A stretch of 64,000 bases of DNA, from the NCBI GenBank assembly GCA_006384855.1, contig VCJN01000544.1:186001-250000 (forward strand), read 5' to 3'. This DNA is from Tetraselmis striata (taxonomy: Eukaryota; Chlorophyta; Chlorodendrophyceae; Chlorodendrales; Chlorodendraceae). Position 1 is the stretch's first letter. The number at the start of each line of letters is the position of its first letter. The notes below the pieces were generated by a model, which worked only from the letters and a program-made list of their open reading frames with translations, had not been told where the DNA came from and did not search any database. Position numbers and translations under genes: made by a program. Below are positions 1 through 11,736 of the stretch, in pieces.

Positions 1-2945
1 GTAGCAACCGACCGCACTGCCTGCTTCGCAGAATGGCGAGACAAAAACATCCCAGAGCATTGTAACTTCTTCTTTCCCAGTTTACTGGCGTTATCATGTT
101 TACTTTTGCATGGGATTGGCCTTATCATGTTTACTTATGTATGGGATCGCTCTTGAAGATCCATGCACACTCACACAAGCATATATACATAACAATAGAT
201 GCATGCACATAATATCTCATACAGCCTCCTTTACATTACATATACATTCTCAACATTTCTCAGACCGGAATTCTCGGGGTCTGCCACCTTAACATATCAT
301 CACACTCTCCCGTTATTCACTTTGTACAATCACGTCACATGTTTGTATAAACATTGTACAAACACTAAATGCACCATCACATGTTTGTACAAATGTCTAC
401 ATATTCCATTTCCCTCAAAACATTTCACAATGTAGGCACGAATACTTCAACTGCTTCCAAAATACATGCTCATTCAGCCAAGAAGTGCCGATTGCAACGT
501 GCAGCGCGAATATCAGGCAGATTCTAAAATACTCGCCTTCACCTCCCGTTAGTGAACATTGCATGGAACACCTGTGGTGTCAACGCTTCCACGCACCTCT
601 CCTTTCACTCCAAATCGCACTAGCCAACGCTGTACAGGAGCAGCTCGTCCCTGCAGTCTTGCTCTTGTCCCTTTAAATGTTGGTGACTACTCTCCACCCC
701 ACCCACCCGCCCTGCAGGCACTGCGTGACCTTGGTTTGCATTCACTCACAACTTCGATGCCCTTCCAGCAGGAGCATGCACAAAATCAGACCACCTGCAC
801 CTCAAAGCATGTCGCTTTTGTCACAGAAGGCGCTCTCTGGACGGTGCTCGAAATGGAGTGGACTCCATTACATGCAACCTCAACCGCATCCTGATCGCGC
901 TGCGCTCAAGTGCGAGCCCCGAACACACTTGCTCCAGGGACGCCTTCCTCACCCCCCGCCAAGTCCACCACTGCCACCTGCAGGTTTGTAACTACTGTCA
1001 TGTGAACTTGTGCAAGTGGTTTCATGCTTGGCGAATTTCGTGGACAAAGGGCGAAGATCTAGCGCGTGTCTAAAGTGCTTGTGCTTGCAGTTGTGAGGAC
1101 ATTGTAACCATCCTACGCCTGCCATCCAGGATGGTGCAGGAAGTGAAGCCGTGCATCAGGTGGGATGTGGGTATGTATGCCACACACCCTCTTCAAACCA
1201 GCATAACCCTGTTTAAATTGCAGGGAGGACCAGGATAGAGCCCTCTACCCACCCTGTGCCAAGGGGAATGATCCTTGCAAGGCCGAAACTGGTCTATCCC
1301 GATGATTGATGGAATAGCCAACACCCATGTACCCTCTGGTCTAACCTCTCTTTGGTATGCCCTGTTCCATACTTATGCCCCCATCCAACTTGGCTTCTCA
1401 CTAGCTACCATTCTGTGGTGTATGGCCATATGGTCCCACACAGGGAGAAGGTTTGTGGGAGAAGGTCCCACAAAGAAAGGAGGTCGGCGTGGTCCTGAAG
1501 GCCGCCGCCAAATGTGGCCCACGACCACAGGCCTGTGTTCCTGTCGTATGCGTCATGTGTGTGGCGAAGAACACGTCATGTTTCTATGGGAAGAAACAGT
1601 GTAAATCAGGGAGTGTTAAACAGGAGGGGGGCGGGGGAGAGGGGTGGTTACCTCCAACCAAACCCTATTGTATCTGAACCCTCCGCCCACCGCTTGTCGG
1701 AGGAAGTATTGCACTTTGCCAAGTAGTTCTCCAGGGCTTACTCATATTAGCATATTGATATATATGCGCAGTGAGATCCTGGCGCGCCGACTTCTGCAGG
1801 GCCCTCGTGTGGTAGCTTACTGTGGTTCTCGGAGGGCAGGAAACACCGGTGTGGCTGCCCGGAGGGGGGGCAGAGAAAAAAACACAGTACTCCGAGCGAG
1901 GGCACAGGCCCTGACTGTCGTCGCGGGGGTGTGCTCTGCGAAGAAAGAAGAAGAGAGGGTGTATTCGGCTGCCATGATATGCGCCTTCGTCCTCTGTACT
2001 TCACCGGTCCAGCGCTGCTCGGTCCGACGGGTTCCGTCAGCGCAGGACTGGATCGTGCAACCCTGCTTCTCCTGTGCAGCGAGTGTCTCGCCGCGTGCAG
2101 CGCGGGAAGCCCGGTCCACTGGGTCCTGCCGCCTGGGCGTCTTGTGCTTGTCAAAGCCACGGCGCTTTTTAACCTTAGGCGGAGTGACGACGGTCACACG
2201 GAATAAAAGGACGGCGGGACGAGTGTGACGAGCGGTGTGCACAGAGCTTGCGCAGAACGGCGGCAATTTCTTACGGCGTGTCGATGCGCGCTGCTGTGCC
2301 GAGTCGGGCGTCCTCGGGTGCATTCTTTGAAGTTGCAAATTTTCATTTCACTTGGTTATTAGGACCGATTCAAGCCGCACTAGCAAGTTCGCAGTATTTC
2401 GTATCTCATACGTGTCTGGGATACTCCTCGCGCTGCCGTTAAGCTGAATACGCACTGCTGCGCATATCCTGCGAAGGAACGGATTACTCATCCGACATAA
2501 GGATTGATTTCGTTCGTGAGAACCGCTGCCAGCAGTTCTCTGTTGTTCAGCGTTCTCTTTTGGGGTCACATGACCCCAGGATCATTTTTTGCACATAGAA
2601 ATTCGCGCGTATCCTCGCCTTGGCGCCAAAGCGCCATGCATGGGGCTGCGGGGCTATGGAGCCTCGCGTTTTCAGTGCATGCAATAAGCCTCCTAGGCCA
2701 ACAGGCGCAGCCGTTTCGAGCGGTTATCCCATTAGTGAAGTGGGTTTTTGGCAATTGGCATTGTTTGGCACAAGGCAAGATGCCCCGAAACACGGTCAAC
2801 ACAAAAGGCAATAATCTGGTGGCAGCATAGCTACCGTCTGTCGCATTTGCACGCGCGCTCCCGGTGGTGGGTGGACATGTGCATATATAGAATGTATGAT
2901 GCACGAATTTGAGCCATATCAATGCATCCAACCGTTGCAGCTGCA
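1..2945. other. No recognisable gene
   Basis: I find no coding region with recognisable domains here. Several reading frames of 60-190 codons overlap on both strands (the longest at 1644-2228 on + and 1817-2338 on -), but they have mixed low-complexity composition, no family motif and no convincing splice frame. The first 480 bases are AT-richer than most of the window. Unannotated exons or old repeat sequence are both possible. Confidence 0.5.
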
Positions 2946-2950
2946 ACGCA

Positions 2951-3780
2951 TGTTATGTACTCTACACTGCTGTATTTTGTACTGCGGGAGCCGACGAAGG
3001 AGCGAAGAACTGGCGACTGAGGCGGACGAGAACGAGTACAAGCCAAGCGAAGTACGAGTATGAGCATTGCGAGTGCGAGTACAATAAGTGAAGGCGAAGT
3101 ACTTGTACGAGGACGACGAGGCGTCAGTACGAGCGATTACCAGGCGACTAGTAGTGCAGGACAGTATTACGAGTACCCACATGGGGTGCGAGTAACCTTG
3201 TACTTACGCCTGCGTACCAGCAGGAGCGCGATTGTCGTACGCTATGGTGTCACCTGCAAGGGGATGATGATACCAAGCGTTAGATGGAGCGCTGCCTTAG
3301 TGAGTATTAGTAGTAGGTACTAGAGCCTACTAGAACTATCTAGAATGCTATAGCACTTGCTATAGCAATAGTAGTCAGATATTATATCACTGTGCTGCGG
3401 ACAGACGAAGGTGCTAGGAACCGTGTCTGTACTTAGTAGTGTATGACTAAAATAGCGACGGGCCGCGGATTAGGACCGGACACGTCGATTTTAGTATGAG
3501 TCTAGTAGTTACACGCAGCACAAGTGGCGGAAATTGGATCGGTACACAGCGCACGGAATGACGGAAACCAGCGACTATAAATAGGCCGGCAAAACCACCG
3601 CCGGGCCAGTCACCCAGGTTACCGGCATTCCGGTATTGTAAGAATCCCTTTTCCCAAATCTCTGCTCATTATTCCTGGCCGTGTGGAATAACGATCCAAT
3701 GGGCCCTCGACTCAGCTCCTTCTTTAGGACTATCTATGGCTAGCCGACTATTCGGCCTAAGTCCTAAGGGGGCTGTAACA
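2951..3780 (+). repeat. 5' LTR of the non-autonomous element
   Basis: This 830-bp repeat matches 5605-6433 except for one base (a T present near 3197 is missing in the second copy). Its termini TGTTA/TAACA are inverted. It contains a TATAAATA box at 3576-3583 and, from about 3612 to 3780, a stretch strongly resembling 61869-62036 near another retroelement. Confidence 0.95.
3576..3583 (+). promoter_or_regulatory. TATA box in the 5' LTR
   Basis: TATAAATA lies about 200 bp before the LTR end, a normal place for the U3 promoter. The identical box in the second LTR is at 6229-6236. Confidence 0.6.
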
Positions 3781-3782
3781 CT

Positions 3783-3794
3783 TGGTTTCGGAGC
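3783..3794 (+). other. Putative primer-binding site
   Basis: Two bases after the LTR, TGGTTTCGGAGC matches 10 of 12 bases of TGGTATCAGAGC, the common initiator-methionine tRNA primer-binding site of plant-type LTR elements. The assignment is by resemblance; no tRNA gene is available in the window for comparison. Confidence 0.55.
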
Positions 3795-5604
3795 GGTGAC
3801 CGGAGCACATGGTTCCGGATTCCACAAGAGAAGCGGCATAGCGACGAGAGCGAGAGGCGAGATAGGGACAGAAGAAGACTTCAGATGTCAAGGATCCTAT
3901 GGCGGGGACGCCCACCGAGGATGCGCACCGGCTTTGATAGATGGAGTCAAGTTCGACGTGGCAAGAACGATGTAGCGACGATGAGGAGGATGCGACAACG
4001 AGCGAGCGAAATTATGAACTAGCGAAGGGACGAAGATTGCGAGTACCAAGGAGCAGCCGAACGTTCGATCTGAGATGTGTAACGATGACGCTGCAAGCTG
4101 CGAAGCCATGAGGGCGGAGCAACGTGCGACTCGATCGCGACCCCAGCTACAGTTCCGACGACACGAGTTGGCGATGGCGCGACATCGACCAGAACTGACC
4201 TGTATCAGCCGTTGCCGGCACAGTAGCCTGCTGGTAACGAGCTGGTATAGCGAACGAGAAGAACCGCAGATTTTTTTTTCTGCGATGAAGAATGAACATG
4301 CCACACGAAAATCGAACTCAGAAGAAGACGAAGACAGAACAGCTGTGGTTACCGGTACGACCATGAGGTACTGGTACGATTAATTTCGTACGCGAGTACA
4401 AAACAGCTGCAGACTCAGATTCGAGGAGAGCGCTGCGAGATTATGACATGAGCCGTCAGGTGAAAATCCTGGGTGACCACGGCTCAATGTCCGGACGCGC
4501 GCATTTCTCTCGACATGATGCGGTATGGCGGAGGAGACCCTGCTGCCTGCTGCCAAGACAGAAGACTCGACGACGGCCAACGCGACGATGGCGCGATGGG
4601 AGCTGCGGAGAGGCGACCGAGACTCGGCGCGTTACCTGCCTGTACATGCTGTATGCTGTACGGTACCGAACGAAGCGCGTCGTACCACAGTAGGAGATAC
4701 CGAAGCAGCGACTACGAATCTACTACTGTGGAGGCCAAGAGTGCAAAATACAGGAAAAACAGGAGGATATTTGCACAAGTATGTCTACGACTTAATGCAT
4801 CAGAACCAAATACAGTATCACCGGTATTGGACGGAGGTATTGTACTGCTGCGATGAGAAGATGACTACGACTACAAATGGCGAGGAGATATTCGGTATGG
4901 GCCGGTTATCTACTTGCGGAAGTACTGTAAGGTACTGGCCGATGATTCCCTCTACCAGCCCTGCTACGAGCTTTGACCGAAATCGAGAGTAGAAAAATCC
5001 GTGGACTACATGAGACTACGGTTCAGCGATGGGCGACTGCGAGCACGAGAGCTGCTACAGGTAGCGACAAGTGTCCCACCTACGGTATCGCGAGCAGCGA
5101 CGACACACCATTGACTTTCTGCTTTGCGACAAATATACCGACGCGCTGCGTGCCAATGTCGACACCGCTGAGATGCCAAGATGCGAGCCTGCTAACTCGG
5201 CGAACTGCGACGCAAAAGAGCCTTTGGTATGAGATCTTTGACCACGACTACGCGAGTGTGCGTTCCGATGGCAACATGAGGGCGATGGCGCACACGGACG
5301 AGTCAAAAGGGACTTGCGACAGTCCGACGCGACGAGGCTGAACTCGAAGAATGCTGCATTTCTGCGGTTACCCACCGAACGACACCTATCGGTGCCATTG
5401 GTGGCGATTTGCTGCAACTTGCTGCACCACCAGATGATGCTCGACTATGAGGATTTTTTTTTTTCCGAAGGGACTGCCTCAATGACGAGTGTCACCACTG
5501 TATATATCTGTACATATTCTGGCTACGCGACTCTACAACGACGACCGAGTTCTGCTGAACGTACTGGCGAACAGCGCGGCCGCTGTTCATTAACAGGGTG
5601 AGAG

Positions 5605-6433
5605 TGTTATGTACTCTACACTGCTGTATTTTGTACTGCGGGAGCCGACGAAGGAGCGAAGAACTGGCGACTGAGGCGGACGAGAACGAGTACAAGCCAA
5701 GCGAAGTACGAGTATGAGCATTGCGAGTGCGAGTACAATAAGTGAAGGCGAAGTACTTGTACGAGGACGACGAGGCGTCAGTACGAGCGATTACCAGGCG
5801 ACTAGTAGTGCAGGACAGTATTACGAGTACCCACATGGGGTGCGAGTAACCTGTACTTACGCCTGCGTACCAGCAGGAGCGCGATTGTCGTACGCTATGG
5901 TGTCACCTGCAAGGGGATGATGATACCAAGCGTTAGATGGAGCGCTGCCTTAGTGAGTATTAGTAGTAGGTACTAGAGCCTACTAGAACTATCTAGAATG
6001 CTATAGCACTTGCTATAGCAATAGTAGTCAGATATTATATCACTGTGCTGCGGACAGACGAAGGTGCTAGGAACCGTGTCTGTACTTAGTAGTGTATGAC
6101 TAAAATAGCGACGGGCCGCGGATTAGGACCGGACACGTCGATTTTAGTATGAGTCTAGTAGTTACACGCAGCACAAGTGGCGGAAATTGGATCGGTACAC
6201 AGCGCACGGAATGACGGAAACCAGCGACTATAAATAGGCCGGCAAAACCACCGCCGGGCCAGTCACCCAGGTTACCGGCATTCCGGTATTGTAAGAATCC
6301 CTTTTCCCAAATCTCTGCTCATTATTCCTGGCCGTGTGGAATAACGATCCAATGGGCCCTCGACTCAGCTCCTTCTTTAGGACTATCTATGGCTAGCCGA
6401 CTATTCGGCCTAAGTCCTAAGGGGGCTGTAACA
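5605..6433 (+). repeat. 3' LTR of the non-autonomous element
   Basis: This is the 829-bp second copy of the 2951-3780 repeat, with the same TATA box (6229-6236) and the same TAACA end. It is followed immediately by the ACGCA target duplication. Confidence 0.95.
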
Positions 6434-6438
6434 ACGCA

Positions 6439-7735
6439 TGGGCATTTACATGAGAGTGTGCCGATAATGCGGGCAATTATCCACATTTTCAATCCGACAA
6501 TGTTCCAAGCAGCAAGATAAGCGCCGTTGGCTGCGCCTCACTGGGTTAAAAAACTACACATAAAGTGCTTTTGATTCCACAGGGGCATGCGTATACCACC
6601 CGCAACGTGGTCTAAGCGCGGGCTCGCCCCCTCAATAACAGTTTCACGACTATCTGGGAAGTACGTGCACATGTACGCGCGCATGTTGTAACACGTGTCA
6701 CCCATGATCCAAGGGGAGTAGCCAAAATGACGATGGGATCGACGCGACGCGACGCGACGAAAGTAGCTCTCATGCTGAGGCGCGGCATGCGTATGAGCGG
6801 CGCCTTCCCCATGGTAGACGAGCATGCACGCATCGAAACCGGCGGGTTCACATGAAGATGACCACGCGCTCGATCGATGTCGAAGTACCATAACGCGAGG
6901 GCATGCGAACTGGGTTACTGCGTGACTGCGTCTCACAGAACGACAGCAGCGTGGACGTCCTCGTTAAACCGCGCCGATTCATTGCGATAGGCGTAGTTGG
7001 CGTCGTTCACCGCTGCGACTCGCGGCGGCTGTGGTATATACAATGCGTCTGCCGCAATTGTAACCTCAAAAGCTGGCCACTGATGCGAGAGTAAAGTGCC
7101 AGAGGGCTCTCCACTGCGGGAGCCCAATATAGCCCGTACTACGATCCCGCTTCGGGTGTTGATGTTTAAACCCCGCAATAACGCACGGGGACCCCTCAGC
7201 TCCAATTCCGTACCGTGCACATGGTCATCCAATAATGCAAAGCCATGGCAAGGCCGAAAAACGCCCTTCGGACGCACGAGTAGGTAGGTAAAACCCACGA
7301 TATGACGGAGGCTGTCTTTCGCTACCGATAATGTAATGCATGTGCGTAGTACGACGAATAACACCGTAAAAGGACCACGGTGCGGACTTGGTCAGCATTT
7401 GCGACCCTCTCGCGCACAAATCCGCGAAGGCGCGGCCGAACGCAGTAGCAAGATGGAAGATGGAAGATGGCAGGCGAGCTGGTGGTGGATGTTTTGAGTA
7501 GCTCCCCCGCCGGGAAAGTCGCGCTGGAAGACCAGCTAACTTAAGTTCTCAACCGGTTGAAACCACCAACAAAACGTACGGGAAACTCTAGGACAGCTAA
7601 CAATAGTGGAAAACCGCATTAACATTTTTAGCACACATTGTATGATTATATTTATCGATGGCAGTATATGTGGATTTCGCAGCGTAGCGTGTCGATGGTG
7701 AGCCCCATGTGCACGCATGTTTGCACAGGCTCCCA
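6439..7735. other. No recognisable gene
   Basis: Only short overlapping frames are present on both strands (the longest is 143 codons at 6933-7364 on -). None shows a known motif or splice continuity. The segment may be the eroded flank of the adjacent DIRS-like remnant. Confidence 0.45.
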
Positions 7736-8470
7736 TCAGACCTTCTTGGGTTTGCGAGCCACACTCATCCGGCCAATAGCTCCGCGACGCGCTCCCCTAG
7801 GCGTAGGGCGTCTTCGTAGGAATTGGCAAACATGAGGTACTCGTCCATAAAGGGAAGGAGCCGCTCGCCCCGCCACCGTGTGTTGCGTAGGTACCGCCGC
7901 CTCGGCGCGTCTCGGTGTGGACACCAGGTAGGGGTTACTAGAGTATCTCAAGGGCGGGTTGGGATCGGGCTGCGTAGATAGGTGGCGGACGAACACTTCG
8001 GTCAACTTGACGGAGTAGCTGTTGCACCGCCAGCCCATCGGTAGTCCGGCAAGACAGTACATGGTCCCGCGGTGAAGAAATCCTGGTCGGCTTCGTTGAT
8101 GCCGAGGGTGTTCTAGTATATATAGCAATCCGCCACGTTGACCGATACCATCCAGTCACCCTCCCGGGTTAGGTTTCTCGAGGGTCTCGTAGCTGAGCGG
8201 GGGCTCCTTGCAGTAGGTTGCGGAGGTCGGCAGCGAGGCGCCACTTGTTGACGCCCCGCTTCGGCAAGAGGTCGAGCCGGGACACTCACCGACGTAAGTG
8301 CCCCCGCTCCCACGCTCCCGCGCGTAAAAACGCGGCCATTTCTCGGCCATGAACGCTAGTTGCTCGGGGGTCGCGTCCAGCATAGCGACGCCGTTATTGA
8401 AGGGGTGGGGGTGCTTGTTGATAAATGGTTTCCGCACCCACCCCCGGCGGGTCAAATCCAATTAAAAATT
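7736..8470 (-). pseudogene. DIRS-like reverse transcriptase remnant
   Basis: Read on the minus strand, three frames together give the order of RT motifs seen in DIRS-type elements. First is a KWRLAADLR-like segment (about 8225-8260). A GDWMVSVNVADCY segment (about 8115-8165) follows, matching the first catalytic block, then a GLPMGW block (about 8030-8050). Last is FMDEYLMFANSYEDALRL (about 7800-7850), which corresponds to the F-x-D-D block with the second Asp replaced by Glu. At least three frame changes and in-frame stops separate the blocks. I infer a dead copy; no tyrosine recombinase is visible next to it. A Ty3-type RT is the alternative, but the wording of the blocks fits DIRS better. 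Confidence 0.6.
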
Positions 8471-8623
8471 GCCCGCTCACCCGATAGACCGCCACACCGC
8501 CACTCGGCTGCTATTTTTCACCGCAAGCGATGACGCATTTAGAGAGAAGTAGGAGTAGTCGATTCGGCCCGGCGGTCCACTCCGTCATTTGCTGGGGGCT
8601 TTGGGGTTGCCGGGGGCCTTGAG

Positions 8624-8657
<34 letters not shown>

Positions 8658-9640
8658 GCGGTCCTGCGGCGTCTTGTCCGGCGTAATGCGCGCTAAGGCC
8701 GCTCCGGCGACGGCCTTAGCACTGGCTGCAGCGACGACATTCCGCGCATGCGCCCGGAACTTGACGTTTTCCTGGCGTAGCTAGGCAGCCGACGCGAGGG
8801 TGGGGGCAGTTTTGAGATAGTGGTCCACCGCCGCGAGCTCCACGAAGACTCGGTCGAAGTCCGACGTCACCCCGTCGCCCTTGATGGTTTGTCGGATGTG
8901 CGAGACCCGCACCTCCTCAACCGCACAGTTGGTGCGATGTCTCTCACGCAGAGCCACGAGCGCTGCCGCGTACTCCGGTATGTCTTGAGATAAGCTCGAA
9001 AGCGCTGTCAGAGTGTCACCTGCCACCGCGCTATTGTGTATCTGGCATAGGTGGATTTGACCCTAAAACACGTTGTGTGGCGGTAGTCTTCGAGGCGGGT
9101 GGCGGCGTGTCCCTTGCGTATGAGGGTGCGGTAATAGGCCTCGTCGATGTGAAGGTGGTAGACATGGAGGGGTTGTAAATGCCGGGGTGCGGACTCGAGT
9201 CCGGGGCCGATGAGTTGGCCCCGGTACTCGGTATCGACATATTTTCGTCCCGACGATGTGAGCTGCGCCCAAGGTGCATGCTCCGGCTCATCATGCGCCT
9301 TTTGCGCTGCGAGGGCTGCCGCCGCGTGCGCTTGCTGCGCGTCGGTGGCTTGGTTGCCGCGTTTGCTTACGCGGCAACCAAGCGATCTGGAGTGGCTGTA
9401 GTTTTACTGGGCTTTACGAGGCTGAGTTCTTCACGTCGATGGGCGGCGCGGCCGTTGTTCGTGGCTGCTCAAAGCAGTCACGAAAAACATATTGGCGGGT
9501 CGCTCGGAGGTGATGATCTTATCCGTGCGTGTCATAGTGTCAAGACATCTTGGGGCAGATATGGTTGGGGTCGAGTATCGTTTGTTTTGGACCCGTGCGC
9601 CATGGCATGGACATAGGCAGGGTTCCACTAAACCCTAACA
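8471..9640 (-). other. Possible upstream part of the DIRS-like remnant; G28 run
   Basis: A minus frame at 8781-9026 (81 codons) has even amino-acid composition and predicted helices and could be a fragment of the same element's first ORF. Frames at 9031-9294 are proline- and threonine-rich and not recognisable. A run of 28 G lies at 8627-8654. Nothing here is a confident gene. Confidence 0.3.
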
Positions 9641-11507
9641 TTTGTCAGTACAAGCATATTTATAATATTAGTATTTTTTTCCGCCCCCGAGCCGGCCGGG
9701 ATGACAGCCGGACTGTCACCAGTGAAACCATGAGTAGACCACCCGAAGCAACACGCGCGTCTCCTCCTGGTGAAACCTTGGCCGCATCTCTGCCACGACG
9801 ACCTAGCTAGCTACCGGTAGCGTTGTAAAGGATTGATTCTTTTACAAAGCCCACAATACATGTGCGTATGGATTTCATTATCGAGATAATCCCTAATAGT
9901 CGCTAGTACACTATGCGGTAGTATACGCATCGTCCGGTCATCTATCCTCTAGGCATAAGCATATTATAGTCCTCATATAGACTGTACCCCTCATATCAAA
10001 CTACCAAAACCAACACGCGCGCGCAACGATGCGCGAGCATGCTGGCACTACCTTGCTACAGGTACGGTTGTGCCGAACTCACATCTGCCGAGTTCGGATC
10101 GGACCGAACTGAAGTCAAGGAGTTCGTCCAAATACAGTTCGGACCGAACTGAACCGCAATTTGGACTGAACCGAACAACGAATGATCTGTTCGAACCGCC
10201 AAAACCGAATTGAGATCGGTCCGAACTACCACAGAAATTCCATCGAACTACCACCGAACTGCGGTCTGAATATGCCCAAAACTGGCGAATGCAATGGGTA
10301 ACATGCAGTGGCATTATGCTGTAGGATAGGGATTGTAGGCAACAATTTGGTGTCGTTAGATGTCGCCATGACCTCGTCGCCGCGTTCATGAGACATGATG
10401 GGCGGCGACTTCATATAAGGTTAGGGCTTAGGTTTCATTGGGAGTTGGGGTGTGCGTGGAAGTGCTTTATGCTGCTGGACAGCTGGCAAGATGGCAGCCG
10501 GTGTACCAATTTATGCACCTTATCTAGAGGGTATGTTTTATCGCCCCCGGGACAGGACTGGCAATTATAGTGAAACCCTTGCAACATCTCTACAACGGCC
10601 GTTTAGGCAGCGATCCAGTTAAGGAACTCCCTGCGTAGGCGACGCTCCGTTAGAGTCAACAAGGAAATTGCTAAAGCATTCTGCATGACTAGTTGATGGC
10701 CAATGACGGAATTCCCAACACTCCTAGTTCACCGTCTTAAACACTGCCATAAAAATACCCGGCACTGACCACGAAAGGTCCGCCCAATACCCGTTTGGCC
10801 GTTGGCGCATTTGAGTAATGCGAGTTGGGGCAAGCCCCACCCCGCGGAGCAAAGCATTTCGGGAGTGCGATACATGTGCAACAAAAAAGGGAATATGAGG
10901 GAGGGCCCGACTCTGTAACTGGGAAATTTTCCAGTAAAATTTAGGGCGCTATGAAGGGAGGGAGGGACCCCGCCCAAAATGAAGGCAGATGTGGGTTATG
11001 CATGGGGGTTAATGGGGCATGCGCGGCAAGTTTCTCACCGTAGAAAACCTTCTTCATGCACGGACACTGCGGTAACTCGATGGGGTTACATGAGCTAGAC
11101 GCAACATTCAAGAAATCCACACAGAAATCCAGAAGGAAATCCAGAAGGAAATCCAGCTACGGGCCAACAGAGGCAGGAACCGCCATGGTAGCCTCAACTC
11201 GATGGGGTCATATCTGGTGAGAGACAGAGTAGTTCGGAGACCCTCAGTTCGGGCGATTTTCGAAGCAGTTCAGGCCGAACTGAATTCGGGGGGTGCAGCT
11301 CGGTAGTTTCGGCCCCAACTCCCGAACCACCCTGAACTGAATAATAGCAGTATTTTCTGAATATTAGTATTTTCCACTGCTAGTACCCGTCCCGAAAAGT
11401 ACCCGTCCAGACGCGGGTCGTACAGCAGGAACCGATACTCGTACGGGGAGCAGGCCAGGTACAGAAGCTTATGGTGGTTGAGGTTGACCACCGCAGCGCT
11501 GCGCTCC
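9641..11507. other. Intergenic, repeat-rich
   Basis: I see no gene. Two clusters of short CCGAACTG / CAGTTCGG words lie at about 10069-10265 and 11231-11339, and a small retroposon-like insertion lies at 11086-11195. The rest is unremarkable. Confidence 0.5.
11086..11195 (-). mobile_element. 5'-truncated retroposon-like insertion (110 bp)
   Basis: This 110-bp segment is the reverse complement of 58659-58768 with one mismatch seen. It is flanked by a 13-bp direct repeat, AACTCGATGGGGT, at 11074-11086 and 11196-11208 (one base shared with the element edge). The second copy continues upstream in the element's 5' direction, so this copy looks 5'-truncated, as for SINE or LINE insertions. No poly-A tail is present. 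Confidence 0.6.
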
Positions 11508-11736
11508 GCGTTATAAATAAATCGTCCAGCCATCGACGACCGACTACTACCAGTACGGTACCAAGAACAGACCACCCCTGCTACAAGTACCACATCCACG
11601 GGCCGCAGTTGTTTGTACGCTATCAAGTTAGTGCGCGGCTCGCTTCTGCGCGGGGGCGGCCGCGGCGGCGAGGGCTGGTGGCGGACCAACGGGGCGGGAG
11701 ACGCCGGCAACGACCCGCCCGGCGCGGCCCGTTTTC

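Larger units (their letters stand above)
2951..6433 (+). mobile_element. Non-autonomous LTR retrotransposon (LARD-like), complete
   Basis: Two direct repeats, 2951-3780 and 5605-6433, bound a 1824-bp internal region. Each begins TGTTA and ends TAACA, and the element is flanked by the 5-bp duplication ACGCA at 2946-2950 and 6434-6438. A primer-binding-like site follows the first LTR, and a short purine-rich stretch (5593-5604) precedes the second. The internal region holds only short unrecognised frames (the longest is 155 codons at 4525-4992) and no protease, RT, RNase H or integrase motif. It must therefore borrow enzymes from another family. One single-base difference between the LTRs points to very recent insertion. 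The + orientation rests on the primer-binding-like site and the TATA box. Confidence 0.93.

Noticed and set aside
1644-2338. Long overlapping frames on both strands
   Set aside because: They compete with each other, have low-complexity composition and show no family signature.
8627-8654. G homopolymer considered as an assembly gap filler
   Set aside because: Similar runs occur in many places and sit consistently near splice sites, so a general artefact is not the simplest reading, although exact lengths may be unreliable.
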